NCBI RefSeq assembly: GCF_006715045.1
Contig: NZ_VFML01000001.1
Coordinates: forward strand, 3,254,501-3,318,500
Source of the DNA: Amycolatopsis cihanbeyliensis
Lineage (GTDB): Bacteria; Actinomycetota; Actinomycetes; Mycobacteriales; Pseudonocardiaceae
DNA: 64,000 nucleotides
Direction: 5' to 3'
Shown here: positions 48,501 to 61,400 of the stretch, piece by piece
How positions within the stretch are numbered: the first letter of the stretch is position 1
How the letters are laid out: every line of letters starts with the position of its first letter
Position numbers and translations under genes: made by a program
The notes under the pieces: model-generated
What the model was told of the DNA's origin: nothing
What the model saw: only the letters and a program-made list of their open reading frames with translations
Databases searched by the model: none

Positions 48501-51500
48501 CCGCGTCCGGTAGCACCCCGAGCAGCTCGCCGAGCAGCCCGGCCAGCCGTTCCCGCACCCGCTCCGGCGGCGCGGGTTCCTCGCCCGCGGAGCGCAGGAA
48601 GCCGACCATCCGGTGCAGCAGCTCGTGCAACCGCGGTTCGGTCTTGGCGGAGAACACGAACACCCGCTGCCCCGGCGCGGGCTCGGTCGCCGGTTCCGGC
48701 GCCGGGTACTCCTCGAGGATCAGGTGGACGTTCGCGCCGCCGGCACCGAAGGAGCTGATCCCGGCGCGGCGCGGGGATCCGGAAGGCCGGGGCCAGTGCG
48801 CGAGCTCGCGCTGCACCTGGAACGGCGAGTTCGCCCAGTCCACGGCCGTACTGGGCGGGTCGGCGTGCAGCGAGGGCACCAGCTCCCGGTGCTGGAGTTG
48901 CAGCACCACCTTGCTCACCGCGGCGATTCCTGCCGCCGACTCCAGGTGGCCCACATTGGACTTGACCGAGCCGATCGCGCAGCCGACCGACTCGCCGCCG
49001 AGGCGGTCGAAGGCCTTGCGCAGCCCGGAGATCTCCACCGGGTCGCCGAGGGAGGTGCCGGTGCCGTGCGCCTCGAGGTAGCCGACGGTCGCCGGATCGG
49101 TGCCGGAGCGCCGGAAGGCGTCGACGACCAGCCGCGCCTGGCTCTCCGGGTTGGGCACCGAGAACCCGGCCGTCCGGCCGCCGTGCCCGGCGGCGCGGCC
49201 ACGCACGACGGCGTACACCTGGTCCCCCTCGGCCAGCGCGTCGGCCAGCGGGCGCAGCAGCACCGCACCCACGCCCTCGCCGGGCACGTACCCGTCACCG
49301 CCGTCGCCGAAGGCCCGGCAGCGCCCGTCGGTGGACAGGAAGGAGGACTGGCCGAGCAGCAGGTACTTGTTGGGGTGCACGGTGAGGTTGACCCCGCCCG
49401 CCACGGCGGCGGTGCACTCCCCGTTGCGGATGCTGTCGCAGGCCTGGTGGATCGCGGTGAGCGAGGAGGAGCACATGGTGTCCACCGCCACGCTCGGCCC
49501 GCGCAGGTCGAAGAAGTAGGAGGCCCGGTTGGCGATGGCCGCGTTGAAGGAGGACGGCACCAGGCCGGGTTCCTCGCCGGGACGGCGCACGCCGTAGAGC
49601 TGGTACTGGCTGTACATCACGCCCACGTAGACGCCGACCGTCCGGCCGTGCCAGGACCCGGGGGCGTGCCCGGAGTCCTCGAAGGTGTGCCACACGGTCT
49701 GCAGGAACAGCCGTTCCTGCGGGTCGAGTACCGCCGCCTCCTTCGGCGAGATGTGGAACAGCAGCGGGTCGAACTCGTCGATGCCGTCCAGGAAACCGCC
49801 CCAGCGGCCGTAGGTGCTGCCGGGCCTGCCCCTTTCCGGGTGGAAGTGGGCGTCGTGGTCCCAGCGGTCCGCGGGCACCTCGGTGATGCAGTCCCTGCCC
49901 TGGCGCAGGTTCCGCCAGAACTCGGTCAGGTCCCCTGCCATCGGGTAGCGCCCGCTGATCCCGACGATGGCGATCGCGTCCCGCTCCGTGCCCTCCGATT
50001 CCGGTTCCGGTTCCCGGACCCGTGCCGGTGCGGGTTCGCCGAGCTCGGCGAGGATCCGCTGCCGGTCCCCGGCCAGCGCGAGCAGGTGACTCGCGGTGCC
50101 ACCGAGCGCGCGGCGGAAGATGTCGACCCCGGTCCGCTCGTCCAGCGGGCGCAGCCCCATGGCCCGCATGGCGCGGTCGTCCACCGGCATGCCGCCGTCC
50201 CGCCAGGCCGGCCAGCCGATGGAGACCGCCTCCGGGCGGGTCTCGGCGAAGGCGTCGAGGAAGGCGTTGGCGCAGGCGTAGTCCGACTGCCCGGGGTTTC
50301 CCCAGGAGCCGGCGGTGGAGGAGCACAGCACGAAGAAGTCGAGCCGCTCCGCCGCGGTGGCCCGGTCCAGGTTGCGGGTACCGGTCACCTTGGGCGCCAG
50401 CACCGACGTGGCCTCGGCGGCGGTCTTGCCGACCAGGGTCCGGTCGGCGAGCACCCCGGCGGCGTGCACCAGCCCGTGCAGCCCGCCGAACCGCGAGCGG
50501 ACGGTGGCGACAAGCTCCTCGACCTGGGCGAGGTCGGTGACATCGGCGCGCAGGTAGCACACCTCGGCGCCGAGTGCGGTCAGCTCCGCGACCCGCTCGT
50601 CCGTGCCGGAGTCCGGCTCGGATCGTCCACAGAGGACTACCGCGCGGGAACGCCCGGCGAGATGGCGGGCCAGCGCGAGGCCCACCCCGCCGAGACCGCC
50701 GGTGACCAGGTACACCCCATCCGGCCGCGGGTCCGCCGTCGCCTCGGGCTCGGGCACGGGGCGGGTGCGGCGCACCTGCCGCCGCCCGGCCAGGTAACGG
50801 ACCTCGACATCGCCCTCGGCCGCGGTGGTGAGTTCGGCGAGCGCGGAGTCCACATCGGACTCGCCGAGCAGCACGAGCGAGGCGCGCAGCGCGGGATGTT
50901 CCCGGCGCAGGCCGGCGAACATGGCACCGAGCGCGGTGAGCGGGCCGCCGTCCCCGCCGGGTACGCAGCAGACCAGCCGGACGCGGGACCCGGCCCGTAC
51001 CCGCTCGCCGAGGAACTCCAGCAAGGCGAGGTACTCCCGCTCCGGGTCCTCGGTCTCCGGGCACCACAGCACCCGCTCGGCGGCGGGATCGGTGCCGAAC
51101 CGCCCGGCCCGCTCGCCCAGCCGCCCTGCGGGGTCCACCAGCAGCGGCGGGGCGCCGGGGACGGCCGCCGCGGGCAGTGGGGCCGGTTCCCACCGCCGCT
51201 GGAAGTACACCACCTCGGTGGGGGCCTCGTCCCCGTGCCCGGCCTGCTCCGGTGCCGCCGGTTCGGCGGCGGGCCGGGCCCCGGTGGCCCCCGCCTCGCG
51301 CAGGTAGCCCGCGAGCCCGGCGACGGTGTTGTACTCGAACAGCAGGGTCGGGTACAGCTCCAGCCCGAGCGCGCCCTCCAGCTCCTGCGCCACCTGGAGC
51401 AGGGCCATCGAGTCCAGCCCGAGTTCGTAGAACCCGCGGTCGTCGTCCAGTGCGTCCGGGGCGAGGTCCAGCTTCTCCGCGAGCAGCCCGCGCACCAGTG

Positions 51501-52461
51501 CCTCGAGCCCGGCCGCCCGGGGCGCCGGTTCCGCACCGGCGACCGGGGCGGCGGGTGCGCTCGCCCGCTCGGTGCCGGCCAGCCGGGTGATCGACTCGGC
51601 TTCCCGCACCCGCTTGGAGGTCAGTCCCCGCACCGAGATCAGGCCGCGGCCGTGCTCGTCGTAGAAGTCGAGGTCGCAGGTGTTCAGGTCGGCGTCCGCA
51701 CCGGCGTAGCGCGGCGGGCGGACGTGCACGTGCGAGTACCGCCCGGTGCCGCCGTGCGCCCGGAAGGACTCGATGAACACCGGGATGTACGGTTTGCGCT
51801 CCCCTCGCGCGAGGTGGCCGAAGCGGCGCTCGAAGTGCCCGGCGAACTGGCTGGGCAGCAGGGTGGCCGCGTCCAGCGCGGCCGGGTGCAGCGGGAAGTG
51901 GTCCACGTACGCCGCGGCCCGCGGGCTCAGCTCGAGGTCCGCGAGCAGCTCGTCCGCGCCCACGTGCAGGGTGCCGCCGCTGCGCATGAACTCGCCGTGC
52001 ACGATCCCCGCGGTGCGCACCGTCCCGTACAGCTGCGCCATGTCCACGGTCGTGCTCGCGGCGCGGCGCAGCGCGGGCAGGTCGAGCTCGCCCGGCACGC
52101 CGGGATCCCCCGGGGTCAGCAGCAGCTCGCAGACCAGTACCTGGCCGGCCTCGCCGGGAGCACCGGCATGCGGCACCGCCCGGGAGGTGGCCGTGATGTG
52201 GTACCGGCCGTCCCGCCAGGTGAAGGTGAACTCCAGCTCGGCGTCGAAGTCCTCCCCGGCGGCCACGGCCTGCTGGAACAGCACCTTGCGCAGCTCGACG
52301 CCGGTGGTGTCCACCCCCCGCGCCCGCAGGATGCGGAAGATCATGTCCAGGAAGGACACTCCGGGGAGGATGTTCGTCCCGTGCACCGTGTGGTCGCGCA
52401 GCACCGGATCGCTCGCGCGGACCAGTACCGAGCAGGTCAGCCCGTCCACAGTCACCTCCAC
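45511..52461 (-). CDS. Type I PKS without AT domains: DH-ACP-KR-KS-(pseudo-ACP)-DH-KR-ACP (KirAV-like)
   Basis: 2316 residues: DH (1-285, [11 protein letters not shown]), ACP (about 317-387, GLDSMALL), KR (420-815, SDYACANAF), KS (825-1243, DTMCSSSL, Cys about 995), pseudo-ACP (about 1300-1370, GLDYPQL with no Ser), DH2 (1500-1757, [11 protein letters not shown]), KR2 (1947-2167, LDD), ACP2 (2210-2284, GFDSLSAL) and a C-terminal docking tail ([13 protein letters not shown]). It starts in mid-module: its KS is the last domain of the upstream protein. KR, KS and first DH are of trans-AT type; DH2, KR2, ACP2 and the tail are of cis-AT type. GTG starts at 52,461, 52,455 or 52,449 are all possible, just past the upstream stop. 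Confidence 0.92.
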   Translation of the reverse strand: MEVTVDGLTCSVLVRASDPVLRDHTVHGTNILPGVSFLDMIFRILRARGVDTTGVELRKVLFQQAVAAGEDFDAELEFTFTWRDGRYHITATSRAVPHAGAPGEAGQVLVCELLLTPGDPGVPGELDLPALRRAASTTVDMAQLYGTVRTAGIVHGEFMRSGGTLHVGADELLADLELSPRAAAYVDHFPLHPAALDAATLLPSQFAGHFERRFGHLARGERKPYIPVFIESFRAHGGTGRYSHVHVRPPRYAGADADLNTCDLDFYDEHGRGLISVRGLTSKRVREAESITRLAGTERASAPAAPVAGAEPAPRAAGLEALVRGLLAEKLDLAPDALDDDRGFYELGLDSMALLQVAQELEGALGLELYPTLLFEYNTVAGLAGYLREAGATGARPAAEPAAPEQAGHGDEAPTEVVYFQRRWEPAPLPAAAVPGAPPLLVDPAGRLGERAGRFGTDPAAERVLWCPETEDPEREYLALLEFLGERVRAGSRVRLVCCVPGGDGGPLTALGAMFAGLRREHPALRASLVLLGESDVDSALAELTTAAEGDVEVRYLAGRRQVRRTRPVPEPEATADPRPDGVYLVTGGLGGVGLALARHLAGRSRAVVLCGRSEPDSGTDERVAELTALGAEVCYLRADVTDLAQVEELVATVRSRFGGLHGLVHAAGVLADRTLVGKTAAEATSVLAPKVTGTRNLDRATAAERLDFFVLCSSTAGSWGNPGQSDYACANAFLDAFAETRPEAVSIGWPAWRDGGMPVDDRAMRAMGLRPLDERTGVDIFRRALGGTASHLLALAGDRQRILAELGEPAPARVREPEPESEGTERDAIAIVGISGRYPMAGDLTEFWRNLRQGRDCITEVPADRWDHDAHFHPERGRPGSTYGRWGGFLDGIDEFDPLLFHISPKEAAVLDPQERLFLQTVWHTFEDSGHAPGSWHGRTVGVYVGVMYSQYQLYGVRRPGEEPGLVPSSFNAAIANRASYFFDLRGPSVAVDTMCSSSLTAIHQACDSIRNGECTAAVAGGVNLTVHPNKYLLLGQSSFLSTDGRCRAFGDGGDGYVPGEGVGAVLLRPLADALAEGDQVYAVVRGRAAGHGGRTAGFSVPNPESQARLVVDAFRRSGTDPATVGYLEAHGTGTSLGDPVEISGLRKAFDRLGGESVGCAIGSVKSNVGHLESAAGIAAVSKVVLQLQHRELVPSLHADPPSTAVDWANSPFQVQRELAHWPRPSGSPRRAGISSFGAGGANVHLILEEYPAPEPATEPAPGQRVFVFSAKTEPRLHELLHRMVGFLRSAGEEPAPPERVRERLAGLLGELLGVLPDADGEAESLAGLGLDYPQLLALGEAIEREFGIRLPPGELTGESTVDSLAAGLAGQDGSGTRRIDPDALAFTLWAGRDALEERLAVRAGGVAELVELLTRHLAGENPDGTYRGTATRAGAQDEDRVRAWVRGAEVDLGDLAGAARPRRISLPGYPFDRVSCWVDEPAPRAGEGTAGGAAPIAVPEGYLCPAELSVESHPWLAEHVLGGQVLVPGTAFLGLACQAGAAIGTPRLAELVLPAPLALPAGDGVRVRTLVATADRQGHRQVTILARPRGAGEERPWTTHATGTLVPAGPAPEPGDQGHWPPPGAEPVDLACLYDRLAAAGTQYGPAFQGLRAAWREGGTVYAEVESPAAASPDPEFAVPPALLDAALHPVALGGFLTDDQRPHLPFAWTGVSVRGPVTGAVRVRLTPAGPDAVGLLVTDRVGRELLTADALALRPRPSTPAAVPEHLLRPEWTPLPRQAEAGLPAECAVLGTDPAGAVAALPAAGVTVAHHPDLAALARAEKVPDLVLVTPETTAGNPVAAAHRHGGQALRLVRDWLAERRFDHARLVLLTGRGEPDPAQAAVAGLWRSALLENPGRFGLVELEPGATALPAALGSGAERAAVRGQEVLVPELTPAPGPAAPRWSPDPAGTVLVTGATGALGRMLARHLVTEYGVRNLLLTSRRGQDAPGAAELEAELTGLGARVGTRACDLADPGAVRDLLATVPGGHPLTAVLHCAGTLDDGVLTALDQRRLDTVLRPKADAAWNLHEQTADLPLSAFVLFSSATGTLGGAGQGNYAAANAFLDALARHRRAAGLPALSLAWGPWTGGMAGELAAADRERLARAGVEPLSPAEGLALFDAACGREEPVLVPIKLSHRSAPRQHTEPAEPAPSIPDPASLDEPRRRQVLDELVRGQAAEVLGYPGARSIEPHREFQELGFDSLSALDFRNRLDTALGCHLSATLIFDYPTPALLVEHLTGEFGDGATGTGEWLTAASDDEVFAFIDNELGVR

Positions 52462-52463
52462 CT

Positions 52464-55400
52464 CTAGAACCTCAGCTCGAAGAACGGCGTGGCCCCGTTG
52501 CCCTCCGGGGCCGCGGAGTCGTGCGCGGGCCGTGCCGGTCGTGGCGGTTGCGGCCACAGCCGGGTGCGCTGGAACCGGATCGGCCGCAGCGGCGCCCGGC
52601 GCGGCACGTACTCCCCGACGAGGGAAGGGTCGGCCTGGCGCACGACCAGGTGCGCGTTGGTGCCGCCGAAGCCGAAGGAGCTGACGCCCGCCCTGCGCAC
52701 CCCGTCCCTTCCGGACCACTGCCGCGCCGCGCGTACCGGGAACAGCGGGGAGTCCGCGAACCGGAACCGCTGGTTGGTGGTCTCGCAGTGCAGGGTGGGC
52801 GGCAACTGGCCGTGCTCGACCGCGAGCACCGTCTTGATCAGCCCGGCGATCCCGGCCGCGCTGAGCAGGTGCCCGATGTTGGTCTTGACGCTGCCGACGC
52901 CGCAGAACCCGACCTGGTCGGTGGAGGCGCGGAACACCTCGGTGAGCGCCTTGAGCTCCATCGGGTCGCCGATCCTGGTGCCGGTGCCGTGCGCCTCGAC
53001 GTAGCCGATCCGCTCGGCCGAGGTGACGCCCGCGTCCCGCAGTGCGGCGTGGATCGCCTCCCGCTGCGCGTCCGGGTTGGGCGTGGTGATGCCCATGGTG
53101 CGGCCGTCGTTGTTGACCGCGCCCCCTTCCAGCACGGCGTGCACGTGGTCGCCGTCGCGCAGGGCGTCGGAAAGCCGCTTGAGCAGCAGCGCCCCGGCGC
53201 CCTCGCCGAGCACGATCCCGTCGGCGTCCTCGGCGAAGGTGCGGCACCTGCCGGTCGGCGAGAGCGCGCGGCTCTCGCTCATCCCGACGAACGGCAGCTC
53301 GTCCAGCAGGATCTCCACGCCACCGGCCAGCGCGAGGTCGCTCTCGCCGAGCCGCAGGCTCTGCGTGGCGAGGTGCACGCTCACCAGCGCGGAGGAGCAG
53401 GCCGAGTCCACCACCAGGTTCGGGCCGCGCACGTCGAGGAAGTGCGCGACCTGCGCGGCGATGAAGTTCTGCGCCAGGCCGCTGATGTCCCCCTTGCCGG
53501 GACCCGCGTACCGCTCGCCGAAGTTGGCCGTGCGCGCCCCGGCGAACACGCCGACCCTGCGCCCGGACACCTCCTCCGGCCGGTAGCCCGCCTCGGCCAG
53601 GCACTCCGCGGTGACCTCGAGGAACTGCCGGACCAGCGGGTCGAGGTACACCGCCTCCGCGGCGTCCAGCCGGAAGTAGTCCGGGTCGAACTCCTCGATG
53701 CCGTCCAGGAAACCGCCCCACTTGCTGACGGTCCGGCCCGGCGCGTGGGTGCCGGAGTAGTACCGGCCGGTGTCCCAGCGCGAAGCCGGGGCCTCGGTGA
53801 TGGAGTCCCTGCCCGCCATCAGGTTCGCCCAGAAGGCGTGCCGGTCCGGCGCCCCGGGGAAGTGGCAGGCGATGCCGACCACCGCGACGGGATCCCTGGT
53901 GCCGGGTTCGGCTGGCCGGGTGGTCGCGGGTGCCGGTTCGGCGGCCGGTTCGGCGGGGCGCGCCGGAACCTTGCCGTCCAGCTGCGCGGCAAGCCTGCGC
54001 AGGGTGGGGTTCTCCAGGAATGCCGAGGGTTCCACGGTGATCCCGAACTCCCGCTCGGCCGCGGCCATCAGCTGCGCGATCATGATCGAGTCGACGCCGA
54101 GGTCGGCGAAGTTGACGTCCGGATCGGGCGAGTCCAACCGCAGCTGCGCGGCGAACAGCCCGGTCAGCCGGGGCAGCAGTTCCTCCCCGCCGCTCGCCGG
54201 GTCCGCGTCGCCGCCGCCCGCGGGTTCCGGCGCCGTGCCGGCCACCGGGGCGGGGGCCGAGCGGACGAGCAGGCGCGCCGGGTCGAACCCGTCCCCCGCC
54301 ACCGGGCAGGGAGCCAGTACCGGCTGCCCGGAAACGGCCATGGCCCGGTGCAGCAGGTTCAGCCCGGCCGCGGGCTCCAGGGTGCGCAGCCCCAGCTCCC
54401 GGTAGACCGGGGTGTGCACCTCCGGCATCCCGTCCGCACGCCAGCTCGGCCACTGCACGCTGCGGTAGGCGGGGTGACCGAGCGCGGCCTGGTACTCGGC
54501 GAACCGGTCCAGGAAGCCGTTGGCCATGGCGTAGTCGCTCATCCCGGCCGCCAGCGCCGGCGCCAGCGCGGACACCGAGGAGTACAGCAGGAAGAACCGC
54601 AGCGGGTCCTCGGCGCAGGCTGCGCTCAACTCGGCCAGCCCGCCGACCTTCGGTTCCAGCACCGCCCGCATCTGCTCGACCCGCTTGCCGAGGAACGCCG
54701 GATCGTCCATCCGGCCGGTTCCTGCGCAGTGCACCACCCCGGCGATCGGGCCGAGCTCGGCGCGTACCCCGGCCAGGGTGTCGCGCAGCCACGCGGGATC
54801 GTCCAGCCGCCCGCAGGCGACCCGCAGCCGCACCCCGCGGTGTTCCAGTGCCAGCAGGTCACCCAGTCGCCGCGCCAGCTCCGGATCGGTCCCGGGGTCC
54901 GCGTGCAACCGCTCCCACTCGGCCCGTTCCGGTAGCGGGCTGTGCCCGAGCAGCACGAGCCGGTCGGCGCCGTGGCCCGCCAGCTCACCGGCGAGCAGCC
55001 TGCCGAGTGCCCCGGTGCCGCCGGTGATCAGCACCGGCCGCCCGGCGAGGTCGGCGCACCACCCGGGATCGGCGGCCGGTCCGGCCGCTTCCGGGGCCGC
55101 GGCCAGTTCGGGCAGGTACCGCACCCCGGACCGCACGCACACCTCGGTGTGCTCGTCCTCGGCGGCCAGTTCGGCGGCGACCAGCTCGCGCAGCCCCTCC
55201 GGGGTCAGCGCGTCAGGGTCGAGGTCGACGGTCCGCGCGCGCACCGCCCGGTACTCCGCGGGCAGCATCCGCACCAGCCCGGCGAACACCGCGCCACGCA
55301 GGCTCGGCCGCGGCGCCCGGAAGGTGGTCAGGCCGGCCGTCAGGTGCAGGTAACGCAGGCCGCTGGTGCGGAACCTGCCGAGCAGTTCCTGCGCCAGCCG

Positions 55401-58400
55401 CACCCGCGCCCAGCACTCCGGCACCCGCCCGGTGGGTTCGGCGAGGTCGACGCAGTCGAGCACGCAGGCAGGCTCGCCGAGCCGGTCCAGCACCTCCGCC
55501 GCGATCCGGGCCCCGGCCTCGGGGTCGGCGTCCTCGGCCTCGGTCAGGGTGACCACGAGCGCATGCCCGGCCAGCCCCGCGGTCAGCTCCTCGGTCCCCG
55601 GCCCGGCCAGCACCAGGACGGGACCCGCGGGCAGCTCGGCGGGGGCGGGCCGCGGTGCCGGCTGCCAGCGCTTCACCAGCAACCGCTCGTCCGCGGGCCG
55701 TTCCGCCCTTTCCGCCCGTTCCGGTTCCGCCGGTGTGCTCAGCCAGTGCCGGTCCCTGGCGAAGGGGTAGGTGGGCAGCGCGACGCGGCCCGGCCGCACC
55801 GGGTGCAGCGCGGTGAAGTCCAGGTCGGCGCCGCCGGTCCACAACCGGGCCAGCCGCGGCAGGTCCCGGTCCCGGACCAGCCTGGCCAGGTAGTCGCGGC
55901 CCTCCGGCTCGGCCAGCCAGTCCTGCCCCGCCTCCGCCGAGGGGGTGCCCGCCACCCAGTGGGCCCGCCCGGCCCGGTCACCGTCCAGGAACGCCCGCAG
56001 CCCCTCCCGCAGCCGCTGGTGGTCCTCGGCCACCACGGCCAGCCGGTGCGCCATCGGCACCCTGCCGGTCTGCGCGGTGTAGGCCAGTTCGGTCAGCGGG
56101 CAGTCGGCCCCGGCCCCGGTGTCCAGGAACTCCAGTACCGCACCGGCGTACCGGCGCAGCGCCTCGGCGTCCCGCGCGGACAGCACGAACAACTGCGGCC
56201 CGTCCGGGGTGCGCTCGGGCTCGGGCCGGGCGGCCTCCTCCAGCACCACATGCGCGTTCACCCCGCCGAACCCGAAGGAACTCACCCCGGCCCTGCGCGG
56301 CACCGCGGCCCCGCCGGGCCCGGTGGGTTGCCAGTCGGTGGTGTGCCGTACCGGGGTGAACCGGCTGCCCTCGATCCGGATGTGCGGGTTCAGCTCACGC
56401 AGGTGCAGGGTGGCGGGCAGGCGGCCGTGCCGCATCGCCAGCAACACCTTGAGCATTCCGGCGATCCCGGCCGCGGGCTCGAGGTGCCCGATGTTGCTCT
56501 TCACCGAGCCGAGCCCGCAGGCCGGCTCCCCGGCGGCGGAACCACCGTGCGCCCGCTGGATGGCGTCGATCTCCACCGGGTCGCCCAGCTCGGTCCCGGT
56601 GCCGTGCAGCTCCACATAGGACACCGAGTCGATGGGAACGCCCGCGTCCGCGTAGGCGGCGCGCAGCAGGTCGGCCTGGGCTTCGGGGTTGGGCGCGGTG
56701 AGCGAGCTGGCGTGCCCGCCGTGGTTGACCGCGCTGCCGCGGATCACCCCGTGCACAGGGTCGCCGTCGGCCAGCGCGCGGGACAGCGGCTTGAGCACCA
56801 TGGCCGCGACACCCTCGCCCTTGACGTAGCCGTCGGCGCCCGCGTCCAGGGTCTTGCACCGGCCGTCCGGGGAGAGCACCCCGAGCTGGTTGCCGGCCAC
56901 CACGGTCTGCGGGGAGAGAATCAGGCTGACCCCGCCGACGATGCCGAGCTCGGTCTCCCCCGCGCGCAGCGAGCGGACCGCGCGGTGCACGGCCACCAGC
57001 GAGCTGGAGCAGGCGGTGTCGATGCTCTCGCTCGGCCCGCGCAGGTCGAGCAGGTAGGACAGCCGGTTGGCCAGCATGGTGCGGGCGAGGCCGGTCCCGG
57101 CGTAGGCGTTGGGCCTGCCGCCCGCCAGCACCATGGTCTCGTAGTCGGCGAACTGGGTGCCGACGAACACCGACACGGCCCGCCCGGCGAGCAGGTCGGC
57201 CCGCTGCCCCGCGTCCTCCAGCGCGTGCCAGGCGTGCTGCAGGAACAGCCGGTGCTGCGGGTCCATCACCTCCGCCTCCAGCGGGGAGATCTTGAAGAAC
57301 AGCGGGTCGAACCGGTCGATCTCGTCCAGGAAACCGCCCCAGCGCGCGGTGCCTTCGAAGCGCTCGGCCAGCTCCCGCCAGTCCCAGCGCCCCGGCGGGG
57401 TCTCGGTGATCAGGTCGCGCTCGGCCGCCAGGTTGTGCCAGAACGCGTCCAGGTCGGGCGAACCGGGGAAACGCCCGCTCATCCCGATCACCGCGATCGG
57501 CTCGGTCTCGGCCTCGGCGGCGGGTTCCGACCGGGCGGGCCGGGCCGCGGGGGCGGGCTCCGGTCCGGGCTCCCCGGACCGTGGCGCGGCCGGGGTGTGC
57601 ACCCGGTTCAGCTCGGTGGCGTACTCGCCCGCCAGGTGGGCGGCCAGCTTGCCGATGGTGTTCGCCCCGAACAGCGCCGTGGTCGGCACGTCGATGCCGT
57701 ACCGCTCACCCAGCTCCACGGAGAGGGTCTTCAGCCCGAAGGAGTCCAGCCCGTACTCGCCGAACCCGGCCTCGGCGTCCAGTGTGGACTCGGCGAGGTC
57801 CAGGATTCCGGCGAGAACGCGGCGCAGCTCGCGCGCGGCGACCGCCTCGAGGTCGCCTCCAGCCGGGGCGGGCTCGGGCGCGGCGGCCCGCGGTGCCCGT
57901 TCCGGCCGGGGCCGCTGCCTGCCGACCTCCTCGGCCGCGGCGACCAGTGCGCGCATCCGGTCCGGCTCGCCGGGCAGCACCATGACCTGGGTGCGTCCGG
58001 TGCGCAGGGCGAGTTCCAGTACCCGCAGGCCCGCGTCGGCGTCCAGGTAACGGAAACCGGTGGAGTCCAGGTACCGGCGCTCGTCGTCGGCATCGACGTG
58101 CATGCCGCCCTCGCGCCACATCGGCCAGTCGATGGCCACGGTGTGCCCGCCGCGGCGGCCCTCGCCGCGCAGCCGCTCGCGCCACTCGGCGAACCCGTCC
58201 AGGTACCGGGCGCCGACCCCGTAGTCGACAAGGCCGTAGTCGCCGAGTTGCCCGGCGATCGAGGAGTACAGCACGAACAGCTCGAGCGGGAGGTCGCGGG
58301 TCGCCTCGTCCAGGGCGTGCGGCCCGGCCACGCGGGGACGTAGCTGCCGGCGCAGCTCGTCCAGCTCCTTGCCGGGCAGCGGCTCGCGGCTCACCGTCCC

Positions 58401-61400
58401 GGCGAGGTGGAACACCCCGTGCAGGGTGCCCCAGCGGGCGAGGACCTCCTGCACCACGCCGATCGCCGCGGCCGGGTCGGCGGCATCGGCCGCCCAGTAC
58501 TCGGCCTGCGCGCCCAGCGCGCGCAGCCGGTCCAGCTCGGCGCGCCTGGCCTCGTCCAGCGGGGAACGCCCGAGCAGGGCCAGCTTCGCCCCCCGCGGGG
58601 CCAGCGCGCGGGCCAGCAGCAGCCCGAGGCCGCCCATCCCGCCGCTGATCAGGTACACCCCGCCGTCCCGCAGCCGGGCACCCGATCCGGGTGACTCGGC
58701 CGGGGTGAACTCGCGCAGCCGCCGGACGGACCGCTGCCCGTCCCGGTGGCGCGTCATGGTGGCGTCCGGCTCCGCGGTCAGCGCGGCGGCCAGCTCCCGC
58801 GCTCCCGTCCCTTCGCCTGCCCGCAGCACCGAGCAGGTGGTCTCCGGGGCGATGGCCCGCAGGGAACCGGTGAACCCACCCCAGGCCTCGGCGAACGGGC
58901 TGCTGTCGGGCACCCCGACGTGCAGCACGCGGGGCATCGGCGTCCCGGTGGACAGCAGCGCCTTGAGCAGCAGGAAACCGGACTCCGGGCCGTGCGCTGG
59001 CAGGTCCGGCCCCGCGGCGTCCAGCGACCACAGGTGCGCCACCCGGTCGACCCGGATGCCACGCTGCCGCAGCACGGTCAGCAGCCGCGCGTAGTCCTCG
59101 TGCTCGCCGGGGTCGATCTCGAAGGCGTCCCCCGGCAGTTCGCGGAACCCGGTTCCGGGGTGGACCGGCACCGGGTGCCCGCTGATCTCCGCCAGCGGAT
59201 AGTCACCCGCCGTGAAGACCAGCACGGGCTCCGCCAGCGGCCCCCGCGCGCGCACCGGTTCGGCCGGTTCCCACTCGGCGGCGAACCAGGTCACCGCCTG
59301 CTGCTCGGCGGCCGGCTCGGTGGCCGGCTCGGTGGCGGCCGTGGCGAACCAGTGCCGCTCGGGCGCGAACGGGTAGGTCGGCAGGGACCGGCGGCGTCCC
59401 GCGTGCGGGACGGGCCAGTCCACCCGTGCCCCGGCCACCCAGGCGGCCGCGAGCCGGTCCGGGTCGCGGTAGTCCGCGGAGCCGAGCTCGGGTGGCTCGG
59501 CGCCCCTGGCCACCAGGCCGGTGTGCACACCGGCGGCATCCCCGGCGGTATCCCCGGCGAGGTAGCCGCGCAGCATGCGCACGGCCTGCTCGCCGGTCTC
59601 CGCCACGAAGGCCAGCCGTGCGGGCAGGTCCGCGCGGCCCCGCTGCAGGGTGTAGGCGGTCGCGGTCAGGTCGCCTGCCCACTCCCGCTCGGTGGCGAGG
59701 AAGGCCCGCGCGTACTCGGCGAGCCGCTCCTCGTCCCGCGCGGAGAGGGTGAACACCACCGGCTCGGCGGTGTTCCCGGTGTCCGGCCCGCTCCGGTACT
59801 CCTCCAGCAGCACGTGCGCGTTCACCCCGCCGTAGCCGAAGGAGCTGATCCCGGCCCGCCGGGGCAGCTCCCGCCCCCGCTCGTCCCGCGGGCGTGCCCA
59901 GTCGAGGCCCTGCCTCGGCACGTAGAACGGGGAGCCGTCCAGCCGGAGATACTCGTTCAGTTCGTCTACATTGGACAACTCGGGGATGCGGCCGTGCCGC
60001 ATCGCGAGCAGGGCACGCAGCAGCGCGGCGACCCCCGCGGCCGGCTCGAGGTGGCCGACGAGGTTCTTCACCGCGCCCAGCGCGCACCACGGGCCGTCCG
60101 GGACGCCGCCGTCACGGCCCGCCAGCAGCTCGCCGAAGGCCTGGCGCAGCCCGGTGATCTCGGCGGGGTCCCCGATCACCGTGCCGGTGCCGTGGGTCTC
60201 CACGAACCCGACCGTGGCCGGGTCCACGCCCGCCTTCGCGTAGGCACGCACGATCACCTCGGCCTGGGCGTTCGGGTTGGGCGCGGTGAGCGAGTTCGCC
60301 CTGCCGCCGTGGTTGACGGCGGTACCCCGGACCACGGCGTGCACCGGGTTGCCGTCGGCCAGCGCGGCGCTCAACCGCTTGAGCACCACGGCACCGACGC
60401 CCTCACCGCGCACGTAGCCGTTCGCGCCCGCGCCGAACGCCCTGCCCACACCCTCCGGGCTGAGCATCCCGGCGCGCTCCAGCGCGGCGAAACTCACCGG
60501 GGACAGCAGGGCGCTCACCCCGCCGGTGATCACGGTGTCGCAGTGCCCGACCTCGATCGCCTCCACGGCCCGGTGCAACGCGACCAGTGAGCTGGAACAC
60601 GCGGTGTCCACCGGCTCGCTCGGGCCGCGCAGATCGAGCTGGTAGGAGATCCGGTTGGCCAGCATGGACGGGGTGAGCCCGGTGGAGGCGTAGGCGTCCA
60701 CGGTGACCCCGGAACGCTCGATCAGCTCCGCGTACTCCGAGGCCCCGGTCCCGAAGAACAGCCCGGTGCGGGTGCCCGCCAGGTCGTGCGGGTCGAACCC
60801 GGAGTCCTCGATCGCCGACCACACCGCCTGCAGCAGCAACCGCTGCCGCGGGTCCATCCAGCGGGCCTCGCGCGGCGAGATCCCGAAGAACAGCGGGTCG
60901 AACCGGTCGATCCCCGGCATGAACCCGGCGCGGGTGATCCGGGTGCGACCGGCATGCTCGGCCGGGTCGCCGTAGGCCTCCCGCCAGTCCCACCGCTGCG
61001 GCGGCACCTGCGAGATCAGGTCGTCGCCCCGCTCGCAGTGCTCCCAGAAGGTGGCGAGGTCGGGCGAGCCGGGCAGCATCCCGGCCATGCCGACGATCAC
61101 CACCGGATCGTCCGCGGGCTCGGGCTCGCGTTTCGGTTCCGGTGCCGGTCGCGGGGCCGCGGCCGCGAGCGCGCCGCCGTGCTCCCTGCACAGCCGTTCG
61201 GTCAGTGCCGTCACGGTCGGGGCGGCCAGCAGCTCGTCCGGGGACAGCGTGGTCCCCAGTTCGGTGCCGAGCCGGTCGGCGAACTTCACCAGGCTGAGCG
61301 AGTCCAGCCCGTGTTCGTGGAAGGTGGCTTCGGGGTCCAGTTCCCCCGGCGGGTAGCCGGTGACGGCGCTGAGCACCCCGAGTACCCGCTCGGCGAGGTC

